From Microbulbifer sp. THAF38 (GTDB taxonomy: Bacteria; Pseudomonadota; Gammaproteobacteria; Pseudomonadales; Cellvibrionaceae), in the NCBI RefSeq assembly GCF_009363535.1, contig NZ_CP045369.1, positions 2,615,001-2,679,000 of the forward strand: 64,000 nucleotides of DNA. The letters are read 5' to 3'. The notes under the pieces were generated by a model. That model was not told the origin of the DNA and ran no database searches. It saw nothing but the letters and a program-made list of their open reading frames with translations. The translations under genes were made by a program, and so were the position numbers. Each line of letters starts with the position of its first letter. The first letter of the stretch is position 1. Positions 28,378 through 39,326 of this stretch are shown piece by piece.

Positions 28378-31300
28378 AAATAACCTCAGGGATTACTGCG
28401 TTTTCATCTCGAGTATTATAAAGGCGGTAAGAAGAGTCAGCCCTGAATCGAGCAGCGTTATCCAGCGCAGCAGGGGTATTAACCTTTTCAAGCAAATTAA
28501 AAGGGAAACCATAGCCACCGTTTTTCATTGCGACAAAACATGCCGTTGCACAATTATTATTAAGAAGATCATAACCGGCAGAACTCACCTGCTTAAATGA
28601 AGAAATCATCTTCTGAATGTTGTCAGCAGATATTCCCTCGAAAATATAAACATTAACAGGGCTTAATTTAAGCCTATCATTAATATATTCCGCGGTAGAG
28701 GAACCGAAAGCATGCTTAGTACCATATGAATAAACACCTTCACCTTCTGCAGCAAATGCTGAATGTCCAAAAGGGTTACCTTTATGGCCAGTATCAATTA
28801 TCAGCGCGACAGATTTTCCCTTTTGTGCAGAAGGGTGAAGATCATCATTAAAAGCCCTAGCAAAAGCAGCTGTTATAGCCCCATTGGCAAACTTACCACC
28901 CGATACCACAGAGGCTGTGCCACCTACGATCGCGGCTGCGATCACCCTCGCCACACTAAAACCAGTATTTCCTGCATCAATCAAGTCGATAGCTCCTGAA
29001 AATGCTTGAGCCACACCCGCTGCAGCAAAGCCGTGCTTAAACTTTCCTCCCTGGGCTTCAGACAACAGGCCACCGGCCACTGAGTGGGCAAATACTTTTG
29101 CGGCATAACCATACCCATTTAAGCCAGTACCCATAATACCTTTACCAACTACGCCTTTAGTTGCCCAGCTCGCTCCTTGAAAGGCATTACCAATTCCCAT
29201 AAATGCTACTGCGCTGAAGGCACCAAAGAAGGCCCCCTTAACTGTACCGCTTTGGACTGCTCCAGCGGCAGCACCGCCGGCAGCGGCCCAACCCACGGCT
29301 GCAGCACTGTTTCCAGCTTGTAGCGCGGCAAAAGCCTGCCCCCCGGTATAAACGGCAATTACTACCGCAACTACCGGTTTTACTACCGAATCTCTCCACT
29401 TATTCCAGGAGCTATACCCTGAAGGATCCGTATAGATCAGCGGATTATTGTGCACATAGGCGTAGCGGTTGTAGCCATGGACCGAGGTGATCCCATCAAT
29501 CATTGGATCCGCGGAGACAAAACGGGCCAGGGTCGGGTCATAGACCCGTCCATTCATATGGATTAGGCCTACCCCATCCAACATTTCATGGCCGGTATAA
29601 CCGCGGTTGCTACTCAGGTGATTAAAGGCTCCCACACTGAGGGCGCTAACCGTATTTGCAGGCGCGCCGGCAATCTGCTCCCAGCTTAGGGCATTGCGAC
29701 GCTTACCCCAGGCATCAAAACTGTAAACCAGTTTGTTACCTGCAGCATCTTTGGCAACCTGACCGGTGCTATCGGTAATAACATCCAGGGAGCCCTGCAA
29801 GTCTTTGTGTAAATACTGGGTGTTGGTACTGGCAATTTCATCCGATGCATTCAGCTCGACACGCTCGATAGCAACGCCTGCGATATTACGGCGATAGAAG
29901 CTCTTGATATGAGCACCGGAGGCACTGCGCTCAATCACTTTCTCAACGCTGCCAATCTGCAGGGTGGTCACAGTGCCTTTGCCATTGTCGTCCACTCGCT
30001 TGTAACGGCTGCGGTCCGGGCCGTAGGTGAAGCGTGTATCGTGGCTGCCCTTAGTGACCAGGCTGGGTTTATCAAAGACGGTATAGTCCAGCGTACGGCT
30101 GCTTGAGTCGCTACTCATGTTGCCGTTGTTGTCGTAGTGATAGCTGGTATTACCGGCTTTGGTTACGGCATGAGGGCGTGGGCCATTGTATTCATAGCTA
30201 CCAACGCCTGTTTTATAGGTGATATTACCGGCATCATCATAGCGAACCTCCTGGGTGGCAGCTTGACTGCCGACTTGATAGAGGCGCGCGTAGCGAAGGC
30301 GGTTGAGGCCGTCGTACTCAAAACGTTCCTGAAGGTCCTTACGGTAGCTACCATCACCACTGAGGTCGGTTTTAGAAAGCAGATTGCCGATGGCATTCCA
30401 GTCGTAATGCAGATTCTGCACTTGACCCACACCGGGATTGATATCGGTGAGGATACTGGTGAGGCGGTGATGTTGTGGATCGTAGGCATAGGTGGTGGTG
30501 AGGCCATTGCCGAGCAATACTTCTTCCACCTGGCCGCGCAGGTTCATGCGCTTAACCCGGTAATAATAACCACTATCTGCGGGGGCGGTTACATCACGCA
30601 CACCCACTTTAAAACCAAATGGGTTGTAAACCGTTTCTACACCGCGCAAATAGTCCTCATCATTACCCACCTGCTGATTACTGGCATCAAAGCTTCGCTT
30701 AGCACGGCTGTATTGGTCGTAGGTGACTTTTTCATAAAAGTCCCCTTCGCCATCCAGTACGCCAAGCACGGTGGTGGTCTCGCCCAGACGACCGTAGATA
30801 TCGTAGTGCAGCAACTTGAAGTAGCTGACATCCTCCATATTGGCATTGCAGCCTGCAGCAATAGCGACAGGGGCCTGGGCTACAGCGACCAACTTTCCAT
30901 CGAAACGGTATTTGGAATCACAGCCGGGGTCCTGGTCATAGTACCAGCGGCTGAAGTTCTGCAGAGTGCCCGTTTGGCTGTTACTGTCGAAGCTGGTGTA
31001 GTCTGCGCGAGTCACCATGCGGCCGAGGGCATCATAGCTCATGGCGGTGCCCTGCCCCTTGGCGTCCTTCTGCCAGGCCAGCTCACCAAATCCTGTGTAA
31101 CCGTAAGTCCAGGTGCCCTTATCCGGATCTACCATACGGGTCTTGCGGCCGAGATTATCGTACTCAACAAAAGTTGCTGATGTTTCACCGCCGCCGCTGT
31201 TTAGGGTGCGCACCTGTTTGAGATTGCCATCGGCGTAGTAGCTGTATTGCAGTTTACCGCCGATATTATCGGTAACCTGAGCCAACTCACCGAGGACATT

Positions 31301-34300
31301 CTTCTGGGTAACCTTGGCTTGCTGAGCACAGTTCTTAATAGTTTCCGTCAGACCATTAAAGGTAATCGTACTATCGCACTGGCCACTGGGGGCATCCACT
31401 TTGGTGGTGCGCCCGAGAATATCGTAGGAGTATGTAGTCCAGCGTGGAGAGCCGCCACTACTATAAGGTTCGGAGACCCTTTTAACGCGGGACTGTTCAT
31501 CGTACTGGGTATCGACAAATACCCAATTACCGTGGAAGTCCTGAGTTTGCTTGCGAAGCTCACGGCCCAGGCGATCGTGGTACGTCACGCTCTTGGCCTG
31601 CTCTATCCCGCTAGTGGTCACTTTAAAGTGAGACGGCACTCCGGCTATTGTGGGGCAGCCGCCGCTATCAGCGCAGAGTGTGCTCAAGGTAGTAGCATAG
31701 CTGCCAGTCTCGTGGTGTTCAAAATAGCGATTGCCGAATGGGGAATAGGCGTAATGCGTTTCCACACCGCCGATATCCAGTACGCGCTGCGGCTGGCCGA
31801 AAGGGTCCATCTCCAGAGCTTGTTCGGCGGTCTGTTTAAGTCCGTTCACCCGATTTAATGCGTAGCGGCCATAGCCGTCAAAACCCGTGCGACTGGTACG
31901 GTTTTCGCCCTGCGCATTGGTTACCGTGGATGCAACGCGATTGCCGAAGCGGTCGTGCTCATAATGGGTATGTAACTCTTGTGCGCTACCTTTAGCTACC
32001 CATTCATCGGTTAACAGGCCAGTCAGGTTATCGTAATCGAAATGCGCGGTTCGCTGGATTTGCGGTGCCGCTAGGGCTCCATACCTCTGAGTACTAACAC
32101 TACTCTCACGCAAGCGCGCCAAGTGCCAGCGATCACTGTTCACCACATTGTCGTAGGTATTACTTGTGGTTTTGCTCTGCACTAATTTATTAGAAGCATC
32201 ATAGTGCTTCACCGTTACCGAGCTGACATTGCCATATTTAATATCATTGGCTGCGGTGTAGTTGGTGGTTGTTACCACCTTACCCAGATAACTCCCGCTC
32301 AGGCTGTAGGATTTATCCTCTGCCTGACTGATATAGGGCATTACCGTTTTGCCCGATACCGGTACTATGGATTCCAAGGTGTTAATAGAGCAGCTGATCA
32401 GGGTGAGCCCACTACCCTCACAGGTAGCCGGGGTTTTGATATTACTGGCATTGGACTCAATCACCTTGGCCGTCTGTGAGGGCATACCAATAAAAGGATA
32501 ATCCTGGCGGTAGTGGGTAGTGGTCTTCACCTCATTTTGCGGGTCATAAGTAGTGACCGACTCAAAACCGAGGAAACCTCGCCCACCACTCTGCATACGC
32601 GCGCCGGCGTAGTGGTAATGGGCCTCGACCGTATTGTTATTGTCATTGGCCGCCGGTGCATCGGAGATTACTTTTTGCACCACGTACATCGGTGAGTACA
32701 AATCAAATACCGGCGAGCCGCGTCCGTAGTTCAGCTTAAAGGAGCCCTTCTTACGGGTGTAAACATTCACACTGTCATCATTCAGGCGCGCGTAACGGAT
32801 TTCTGTTTTTACCCCGAAGCCATTCTCTACAGACTCAAGCACATCCACCGGTTTATCAGTATGCTTGGGCTTGAACACACGTACATACTTGTCTGTAAGG
32901 CCCGAACCACTAAAGAAGCCTGAGCGGGTGCGCATATCATCGCAGTGGTTTTCTTGCTCATCGCGGTTCGCACAGTTCTCAACAATTTCAGGGCGACCAT
33001 CACCAGTCACATCCATCACCAAGTGACTGTGATCATTCGCATCGGCGCCGAACAACAGGCCAGTATCGATAGGACTACCAAAGCCATTGGATTGATTGGG
33101 CAGTACATAGAGATACTGGTATTCATTGTTTTCTTTGTCGTTGGCATTGGGGTAGAGAATGTCCACCAGGCCATCCATATCCCAGTCATACAACTGGATA
33201 TCTTCATCTACTTGCTTAGGCAGGAAACCTGCGGAGACAAATTTTTCTCCGTTAAAGTGCAGCACCCCCCAATCCCAGTTTGCATTGGGGCGGAACAAAA
33301 GGTCGGGTAAGCCATCGCCATTTAGATCTGTGATCCGGTGTTCGGCGTCAACCACCTCTCCATTGAGTTCACGCTTGAATACCGCCTCGTGGCGGTTATC
33401 ACTCTCGGACATCAGCACAACAAAGTGATTGTCAGTTACATGGCTAAGGTTGTTACAATCACTCGCCGCCTCTGTACAAACCCAATCCGTTTGCATAATC
33501 GCGGTGAGATCGGCAATACCGTCCCCATTGAAATCGGCCACCATATCCGTATCGCGTAATTTTACCAAGGTAGTGCGCTTAAATAATCCCAAGGGTAAGC
33601 CCCCCGGGGCACTAACAGAAGGCAGCGATAGGGTGCGAGTAACCTCAGAGTTTTTGAAAGAAAGCGTTCCATTGTTACTGCGCTGTAGCTCGCGGATTTT
33701 CATGGTGGGCGAGTCGCTAACTGAGTGGAGACCGACGGCCGAAGTAAATTTAAGAAAATCCGGCAAACCATCAGCATTAAAGTCGTGCATCTGGCCCAGC
33801 TGATCCTTTTGATAGCTGATTGTCGTGGGGCTATCGGTGCTACTAAACCCGCTACCATTAGACAAATTCACGGCCCAATGTGTGCCTACATCATCTATCG
33901 GCGCATGCAGTAGGTCGTCCTTGCCATCATTGTTGTAATCCAGCAAGTGCCATTCCCTACGCTCATTGGCACGGATTCGCATTTGTCCCGATTGCAGTGA
34001 CAATTCACCCCCGGCTGTGCCCAAGGCAACACGAATATAGCGTTTTCCATGACTGCCGTCGTAACGGATAAATACCAGGTCTGTGAGCCCATCGCCATTG
34101 ACATCCCCGTATTTACCGCCCTCATAACCTGAATGGAAAATATTAGGATTAGCAGCAGTACTCACCATGCCTGATCCAGCCGATTGAGCATAGATAAATA
34201 CCGTGGGTCTGCGACAGTTACCCTGGACACACTCCTCAACTTCTTCGAGGAGCAAACGTCCTGTAGCGCTTTTTTGGTAGCTGAAGTTGTAGCGGCGCAA

Positions 34301-37300
34301 TTCCACCGAGTCCGCACTGGAAGTAATGGCGGTGAGACGGCGGGTTGCGGCGGTCTTCTGACCGAAGAGGTAGCCATAGCGTTTATCGCTGCGGTTCGTA
34401 TCGTAGTAGAATTGAATCCGATTCAGCGCTGCATCGTGACCGTTCGCGGAGTAATCGACCGTTTCAATCAGGTGTTCACCGAGTGCGGTGTCTTTCAGGT
34501 AATTGTATTCAATACGGTTACCAACACTGTCTTCTTGGGTATTTAAATACCAGCTCTTCTCCTGCTGCGCATCTGCGTTCATACCGTAATAAGAGACAGA
34601 GCCATCCTTACGGTACACTTCAAAGCCCTGACCGCTGCCAGTGGCACTCGAGACCAAGCGTACACGCACGAAGCTATCCACACTTGTACGGTACTCACTG
34701 CCGAGACTGCCATACTGACCAGACACGAGTTTCAAACGTTGGCCATCCAAACAGAACCGATCAAAGGCACTGCCATTGGTACCGTCTTCTTCAAGCGTTC
34801 TACGACAGGCAGTAATGACGGACAGCCCACTGATACCCCAGCCAACCCCTAGAGGGCCGTTATTACCGGAACTGCTGTATGTCACACTGAGCGCCGGTGT
34901 ACTGCCACCGGATGAAGGACCCACCTGGAGCGGAATGGTATAAGTCGCCGCGCCAGATTCAGTCACGCGGAATTCCCCCGGCAATATGCCGACACGATCG
35001 GAGGCCAACACTCGAGGGTCGGTAGTAGACAGTACCGTGGCCTTATAGGGAGGCACCTCCACCGTTACCGGTGGCGGAGTTTGGTCAACCTGAACAATAT
35101 CTGTTGCAACCGTATTTGAGCAGCTACTGAAACTCGATACCTGGTTGCAGGCACGGACCTGATAGGCGAAGAAGCCGTTATCCAGCGACAGTGATTTGCT
35201 CAAATGCTTGAGATCTGTGTGCTTAATTGGGGCGGCTTTACTCCAACTTACTGACCCCTCCGCCGAAGATGCGCTACCGGCAATAATTTCATAGCGCACG
35301 ATCGCGCCACTGGCACTACCCCAAGTGAGATCAACCTCACCGGAACGCGAGAAACTTGCCGATAGGTTGGGAGATTTGGGCGCACTTGGGGTTTTGGCGA
35401 CGATGACAGATTGGGCACTGCCGGCCGTGGAACAGGTACGTAAATTACAAGCTATCAAATGGTAGCTGTAGCTGCCGTCATCGCGCTTGAGCGTGGTACC
35501 GGTGAGGGGCGCGGGCTTGGTAGAGCTGGTGGTCAACTCTTTAAGGAGCTTGCCGTTCTCGTAAAGTTTGTACTTGTAAACCTGCTGGCTGGAGCGATCG
35601 CTCCAGTTCAAATTAAGAGAACCTATAGCACTATTCCCTATGGCATCCAGCGTCGGGGCCGTGGGTACCGGTTGGTTCCGGACAGAAACCCCAACAGGTG
35701 TGCTCCAGCTTGCGCTGCAGCCGGAAGAATTACAGTTTTTAGTGCGAAGTTCCCAGCTGCCATCGGCGAGACCGGTGACAGTAAAGGTACTGCTAGTTGC
35801 TGTGCTGTAGCTATTATCCGCAGGCCAGCTACTATTTGCTTTACGCTTCTGCCAGTGCACCGAATCTATTGGGCCGGAGCTATTGGAACTCAAACTGACA
35901 GAACCGGTGTACGATTTTGCGCTGACGCTAGTAAGAGCAGGTTTATCAGGTGCAATAATGACTGTGGCTAATACCGATACTTTTGCAACAGGATTTGGCT
36001 CTGAGCACTTCGGAAAATTACCTTGTAAGCATTCATCGCAGGCGTAATGGTAGTCATAAGTACCACTTTTAGAAAGTGTCTCTGTAAAGGTAGCGCCAGG
36101 GTCGAACATTTTACTGCTAACATTAGTATTTCCACGCTTTAATGTGCAACGCTCTGCATCTTGCCAGTTTCCATTAAACAGCAGGGTAACCCTTCCACTC
36201 TTAGTAACCGACTGTACCATCAGGTCAGGAAATTTTACACTGACACTCTTCTTTCCTGTCCAGCTACTACAAGACTCAACACCGCTATAAGTTTTACAGG
36301 CCCTTACGCGATATGAGTAACTGCTGTTCTTACTTTGACTAAAGGACTTGCTAGTGCCAGCCAAGCTCCAGCTACCAGAGGCGTCACCTGACTGCTCCAA
36401 TATATACCTGGCCGCCCCAGAAACCGCACTCCAGCTCACAGCATAGTTACCACTGCTACTGGCTGGTACGGCTAGGTTTCCAGGTATACCCGGAGCTCTG
36501 GATACTGTGACAGTAGAGGAGGTTTTAAAAGATCCTACTGAAGTGCCTTCGACAGCGGCAACTCGATAGCGATAAGTTCCCGTCCCTCTCCCACTAAAAT
36601 TACGGCTGATCGAAGTTCCGCTGTAAATCTCGTTCCAGGAACCATTATTCTTTTGTTCCTGCAAAACATACTTATCAGCCCCCGAAACAGAGTTCCAAGA
36701 AATATTGACACTACCATTGGTGCTTGAGGCGGGAACCGAAATTGAACCTGGAGTGCGGATAACAGTAATTTTTTTAACTGGGTTAAAGTTAAAACATGCC
36801 GTTTTAGAGCTGTAGGCGCTACGATTACAAGCTCTAACTCGATATTCATAGTCTGCAGTCAATTTACCGCTTAAATTCTTACTTTTGGAAGAGGAACTGT
36901 GAATAGAGGACCAAGAACCCGAGTCTTTTCGTTCTTGCAGTTCGTAATAATCTACGCTCCCACTGGCTGTACCCCAGCTGATGGAATAGCTACCATCAGT
37001 GTCTCTACTCGCAAGACTAATGCCTCCGGGAACGCCGGGGTTCCTGAGCATCTCCACCTCTACCGAACCTAAATATTTAGCGGCATATGCAGAGGGTGCC
37101 AGGAAAAACAAGGGGTTTCTTTTGATTTTTTCTAAAAAAGCAAATGGACAGATGGGGTTACATCCACCACCTCCTGGACCTCCTACATTCTCACCAGAGA
37201 CAACATATTTCCACATGCCATCGGTTCGCCCGGTAACTCGGTAGTTGCCCTTTATCCCTGTGACCTTGATCGATCTTTGCCAAACACCGTTCTTATACTC

Positions 37301-37525
37301 AATGATTGATACATCTGCATATGAACCCGGCCAATCTATATTGATCGATCCATCACCATATGCATAGGCATTAACACTTGCGTCAGCATTACTGGAAGCC
37401 ACCATACCCAATAAAAGTATTGGGAAAAGGTTAAAAATTGATATCAAACCTTTTATCGACGAGCTCATCAGAAGAAATAACCCCGTCAGCCTGGTATGAG
37501 ACAGCGAACCACAACCCTTGAACAC
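28367..37525 (-). CDS. Giant SpvB/FG-GAP/RHS polymorphic toxin with Sec signal and papain-like tip
   Basis: 3052 aa. A hydrophobic export signal lies at residues 28-48 (FNLFPILLLGMVASSNADA). Six FN3-like repeats follow (about 160-830), then an SpvB domain with ALSVTYSSSGNNGPLGVGWG near 875. Seven FG-GAP/VCBS-type calcium loops such as DVNGDGLTDL lie at 1140-1510, and a TcdB-middle-like part near 1570. RHS repeats come next, and the core ends RFVSADPMIDG...DPSGY near 2700. After a Gly/Ala-rich pre-toxin the tip (from about 2893) has GHSAF at 2922 and NNCATAC at 2992, the His-before-Cys order of permuted NlpC/P60 folds. TcB-TcC-type proteins form a hollow RHS shell around such tips. The start is a GTG with AGGGA ten bases upstream; an ATG at 37468 is possible. 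Confidence 0.9.
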   Translation of the reverse strand: MFKGCGSLSHTRLTGLFLLMSSSIKGLISIFNLFPILLLGMVASSNADASVNAYAYGDGSINIDWPGSYADVSIIEYKNGVWQRSIKVTGIKGNYRVTGRTDGMWKYVVSGENVGGPGGGGCNPICPFAFLEKIKRNPLFFLAPSAYAAKYLGSVEVEMLRNPGVPGGISLASRDTDGSYSISWGTASGSVDYYELQERKDSGSWSSIHSSSSKSKNLSGKLTADYEYRVRACNRSAYSSKTACFNFNPVKKITVIRTPGSISVPASSTNGSVNISWNSVSGADKYVLQEQKNNGSWNEIYSGTSISRNFSGRGTGTYRYRVAAVEGTSVGSFKTSSTVTVSRAPGIPGNLAVPASSSGNYAVSWSAVSGAARYILEQSGDASGSWSLAGTSKSFSQSKNSSYSYRVRACKTYSGVESCSSWTGKKSVSVKFPDLMVQSVTKSGRVTLLFNGNWQDAERCTLKRGNTNVSSKMFDPGATFTETLSKSGTYDYHYACDECLQGNFPKCSEPNPVAKVSVLATVIIAPDKPALTSVSAKSYTGSVSLSSNSSGPIDSVHWQKRKANSSWPADNSYSTATSSTFTVTGLADGSWELRTKNCNSSGCSASWSTPVGVSVRNQPVPTAPTLDAIGNSAIGSLNLNWSDRSSQQVYKYKLYENGKLLKELTTSSTKPAPLTGTTLKRDDGSYSYHLIACNLRTCSTAGSAQSVIVAKTPSAPKSPNLSASFSRSGEVDLTWGSASGAIVRYEIIAGSASSAEGSVSWSKAAPIKHTDLKHLSKSLSLDNGFFAYQVRACNQVSSFSSCSNTVATDIVQVDQTPPPVTVEVPPYKATVLSTTDPRVLASDRVGILPGEFRVTESGAATYTIPLQVGPSSGGSTPALSVTYSSSGNNGPLGVGWGISGLSVITACRRTLEEDGTNGSAFDRFCLDGQRLKLVSGQYGSLGSEYRTSVDSFVRVRLVSSATGSGQGFEVYRKDGSVSYYGMNADAQQEKSWYLNTQEDSVGNRIEYNYLKDTALGEHLIETVDYSANGHDAALNRIQFYYDTNRSDKRYGYLFGQKTAATRRLTAITSSADSVELRRYNFSYQKSATGRLLLEEVEECVQGNCRRPTVFIYAQSAGSGMVSTAANPNIFHSGYEGGKYGDVNGDGLTDLVFIRYDGSHGKRYIRVALGTAGGELSLQSGQMRIRANERREWHLLDYNNDGKDDLLHAPIDDVGTHWAVNLSNGSGFSSTDSPTTISYQKDQLGQMHDFNADGLPDFLKFTSAVGLHSVSDSPTMKIRELQRSNNGTLSFKNSEVTRTLSLPSVSAPGGLPLGLFKRTTLVKLRDTDMVADFNGDGIADLTAIMQTDWVCTEAASDCNNLSHVTDNHFVVLMSESDNRHEAVFKRELNGEVVDAEHRITDLNGDGLPDLLFRPNANWDWGVLHFNGEKFVSAGFLPKQVDEDIQLYDWDMDGLVDILYPNANDKENNEYQYLYVLPNQSNGFGSPIDTGLLFGADANDHSHLVMDVTGDGRPEIVENCANRDEQENHCDDMRTRSGFFSGSGLTDKYVRVFKPKHTDKPVDVLESVENGFGVKTEIRYARLNDDSVNVYTRKKGSFKLNYGRGSPVFDLYSPMYVVQKVISDAPAANDNNNTVEAHYHYAGARMQSGGRGFLGFESVTTYDPQNEVKTTTHYRQDYPFIGMPSQTAKVIESNASNIKTPATCEGSGLTLISCSINTLESIVPVSGKTVMPYISQAEDKSYSLSGSYLGKVVTTTNYTAANDIKYGNVSSVTVKHYDASNKLVQSKTTSNTYDNVVNSDRWHLARLRESSVSTQRYGALAAPQIQRTAHFDYDNLTGLLTDEWVAKGSAQELHTHYEHDRFGNRVASTVTNAQGENRTSRTGFDGYGRYALNRVNGLKQTAEQALEMDPFGQPQRVLDIGGVETHYAYSPFGNRYFEHHETGSYATTLSTLCADSGGCPTIAGVPSHFKVTTSGIEQAKSVTYHDRLGRELRKQTQDFHGNWVFVDTQYDEQSRVKRVSEPYSSGGSPRWTTYSYDILGRTTKVDAPSGQCDSTITFNGLTETIKNCAQQAKVTQKNVLGELAQVTDNIGGKLQYSYYADGNLKQVRTLNSGGGETSATFVEYDNLGRKTRMVDPDKGTWTYGYTGFGELAWQKDAKGQGTAMSYDALGRMVTRADYTSFDSNSQTGTLQNFSRWYYDQDPGCDSKYRFDGKLVAVAQAPVAIAAGCNANMEDVSYFKLLHYDIYGRLGETTTVLGVLDGEGDFYEKVTYDQYSRAKRSFDASNQQVGNDEDYLRGVETVYNPFGFKVGVRDVTAPADSGYYYRVKRMNLRGQVEEVLLGNGLTTTYAYDPQHHRLTSILTDINPGVGQVQNLHYDWNAIGNLLSKTDLSGDGSYRKDLQERFEYDGLNRLRYARLYQVGSQAATQEVRYDDAGNITYKTGVGSYEYNGPRPHAVTKAGNTSYHYDNNGNMSSDSSSRTLDYTVFDKPSLVTKGSHDTRFTYGPDRSRYKRVDDNGKGTVTTLQIGSVEKVIERSASGAHIKSFYRRNIAGVAIERVELNASDEIASTNTQYLHKDLQGSLDVITDSTGQVAKDAAGNKLVYSFDAWGKRRNALSWEQIAGAPANTVSALSVGAFNHLSSNRGYTGHEMLDGVGLIHMNGRVYDPTLARFVSADPMIDGITSVHGYNRYAYVHNNPLIYTDPSGYSSWNKWRDSVVKPVVAVVIAVYTGGQAFAALQAGNSAAAVGWAAAGGAAAGAVQSGTVKGAFFGAFSAVAFMGIGNAFQGASWATKGVVGKGIMGTGLNGYGYAAKVFAHSVAGGLLSEAQGGKFKHGFAAAGVAQAFSGAIDLIDAGNTGFSVARVIAAAIVGGTASVVSGGKFANGAITAAFARAFNDDLHPSAQKGKSVALIIDTGHKGNPFGHSAFAAEGEGVYSYGTKHAFGSSTAEYINDRLKLSPVNVYIFEGISADNIQKMISSFKQVSSAGYDLLNNNCATACFVAMKNGGYGFPFNLLEKVNTPAALDNAARFRADSSYRLYNTRDENAVIPEVIYDF

Positions 37526-39326
37526 AGCGGAAATTCCCTTTTCGTTTTTATGGCTAAACCCTCCCCCCAGTTATACAGCCAGGAATAGGGCGCGCCAGTA
37601 TACTTACGCGTCAACATTAATCCAAGAATGATTATTAATGTGAACATTTATGTCATAAACGTCAGATAAGGGAGGTGAATATATCCAACTATTAGGTTAC
37701 TTTTTCAAGTGCCAGACTCCCCTCGCCATCCTTGCTAGGCTACGAATGATTCGAGGCTTAATACAAACACACAAAACGTATCTGCATAGCTTATTCATCA
37801 GGGCTTACCCGGTTGACTACAAGCTATTTAGATAACCATCCAGCCCCACTGCAAAAAAGTTTTAAATAGCACGAAGACAAATTGTCTAATTATGGGTACC
37901 TCCACACTTTCTATGTGTCTCCGCCATACTCCAGCTAAAAAACATCCCCCAAGGAAAGCCTGCCCCTTCCCACACCTGTAGAACTTTTTGCCTCTAATGA
38001 CAGTGAAAGGTTTTTTCAGTTAAAGACCTCAACGCCAGCGACTCAAAACTATTGTTGATTTCATAAAATGAAAATAAATGAAAACAGTAAAAAGAATTCT
38101 TCAACGAAAAACACTGATGAAAACTTGATATGGAGGGCTCTTTAAGCTGGACTGACAAAACGACCAACCGGGTAAAACCCCAATATTGTAACAATAGTGG
38201 ATTAGCGGAAACCGCGATTAAAACGTAGGTGCTAATAACACAAGCAAGAATTGGAAAGAAATACTGAAGGAAGTAAAGACTGACGTGTTATGGAGAAGCC
38301 AGACCGAGAGGGCTCGGGCGAGTTCTTCACAACCTTTCCTTTCCGGCCGAATGCCAGGAGGGGCCTCAATGGCAGCTTCGAGACTTTTTAAGAATTCTCT
38401 AAACTGAATTTCTTTGGTAACAACGGTGAGCCTGTAAGGGCCCCACCTAATCAGAGTCAGTACCAACTGCGGTTGAACCCACTCCGCCATATATACAGCC
38501 AACACAGGCTTCCCCCTCCGCTAAAGCCCTCACCAAATACTGATCAGCCAACGCTTTGAACATGGCAAGGGAAATAGGGAGCACTAACGAGAGCGTAGGA
38601 ATGAAGGGCTAGCATTATCAGCATACCACCCTGCAAGAATCCCATGAGTGGCCCTCATACAACACCCCGGTTTGGCATGCATTATTAAGGGGCCCGCATG
38701 TGCTGGAAACTCAAATCAGGGGCGAAGATGCACTCATAATCTATGCTCTTACAAGCGCAGAACAGCTGCGTCAATTTCATACCAATTCTCTCCCTGCCAG
38801 TGAGGATGGAATTACTTTCACAGTGAATACGCCGGGGAACCACTTGTAATGCGATCCCCAGTGAGGCGCCATCTTAGCTTCCTGGCCAACAAGATCAGAT
38901 TCACAGAAATCCCAAACCGGCATATGTGAGTGAACTACTCCCCATAGAAACTTATTGTCAACGGCTTCTATAGCAAATGCCCATTAACAAAGACTATCAG
39001 GTGGGTATCCCGGCACACTCACCCCCAGCGGTATCCCTGAGTTCAACGCGAGATAGCCTAGCCACCTTCCAGAAAAGTGATGTCTCTATACTCAACAGAG
39101 ACGGCCGCAATCAAATGTGATCAGTGGAAAGGGAAAGCACTTCCCTGCAGCTCAGCAAGCCAACAACTCAACAGCGAACTGCTTATAACTGTTGGTTACA
39201 GACATAGCGAAAAATATTGTTATTTATTGCATAAGCGTGCTGGTATGTTAGGCGCCAGCGGAGAACCATCCGGGGCTTGCCCATTTCTCCACCATCCGCG
39301 CACAAAGGCAATGGAATCAAGCTGTT
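37526..39326. other. 1.8-kb gap between the RHS toxin and cysI
   Basis: I find no gene I can support with confidence. The part next to the RHS gene should hold its promoter, but no clear -35/-10 pair stands out. One protein-like frame without a start (38613-38849) is listed separately. A 95-codon frame at 38218-38505 on the minus strand lacks a recognisable product. Confidence 0.5.
38613..38849 (+). pseudogene. Possible gene remnant without a start codon
   Basis: 78 codons open between a TAG and a TAA, reading in part SHEWPSYNTPVWHALLRG and LIIYALTSAEQLRQFHTNSL. The composition is protein-like rather than random, but no ATG, no ribosome site and no recognised family are present. It may be the 3' part of a lost gene. 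Confidence 0.25.

Noticed and set aside
30137-31180. 347-codon open frame on the plus strand inside the RHS gene
   Set aside because: It lies antisense to the well-supported RHS core, and similar antisense frames recur at every core copy (for example 22036-22623). They reflect core codon usage, not genes.
38218-38505. 95-codon minus-strand frame between RHS and cysI
   Set aside because: No recognisable motif, no ribosome site and a very hydrophobic random-looking end.
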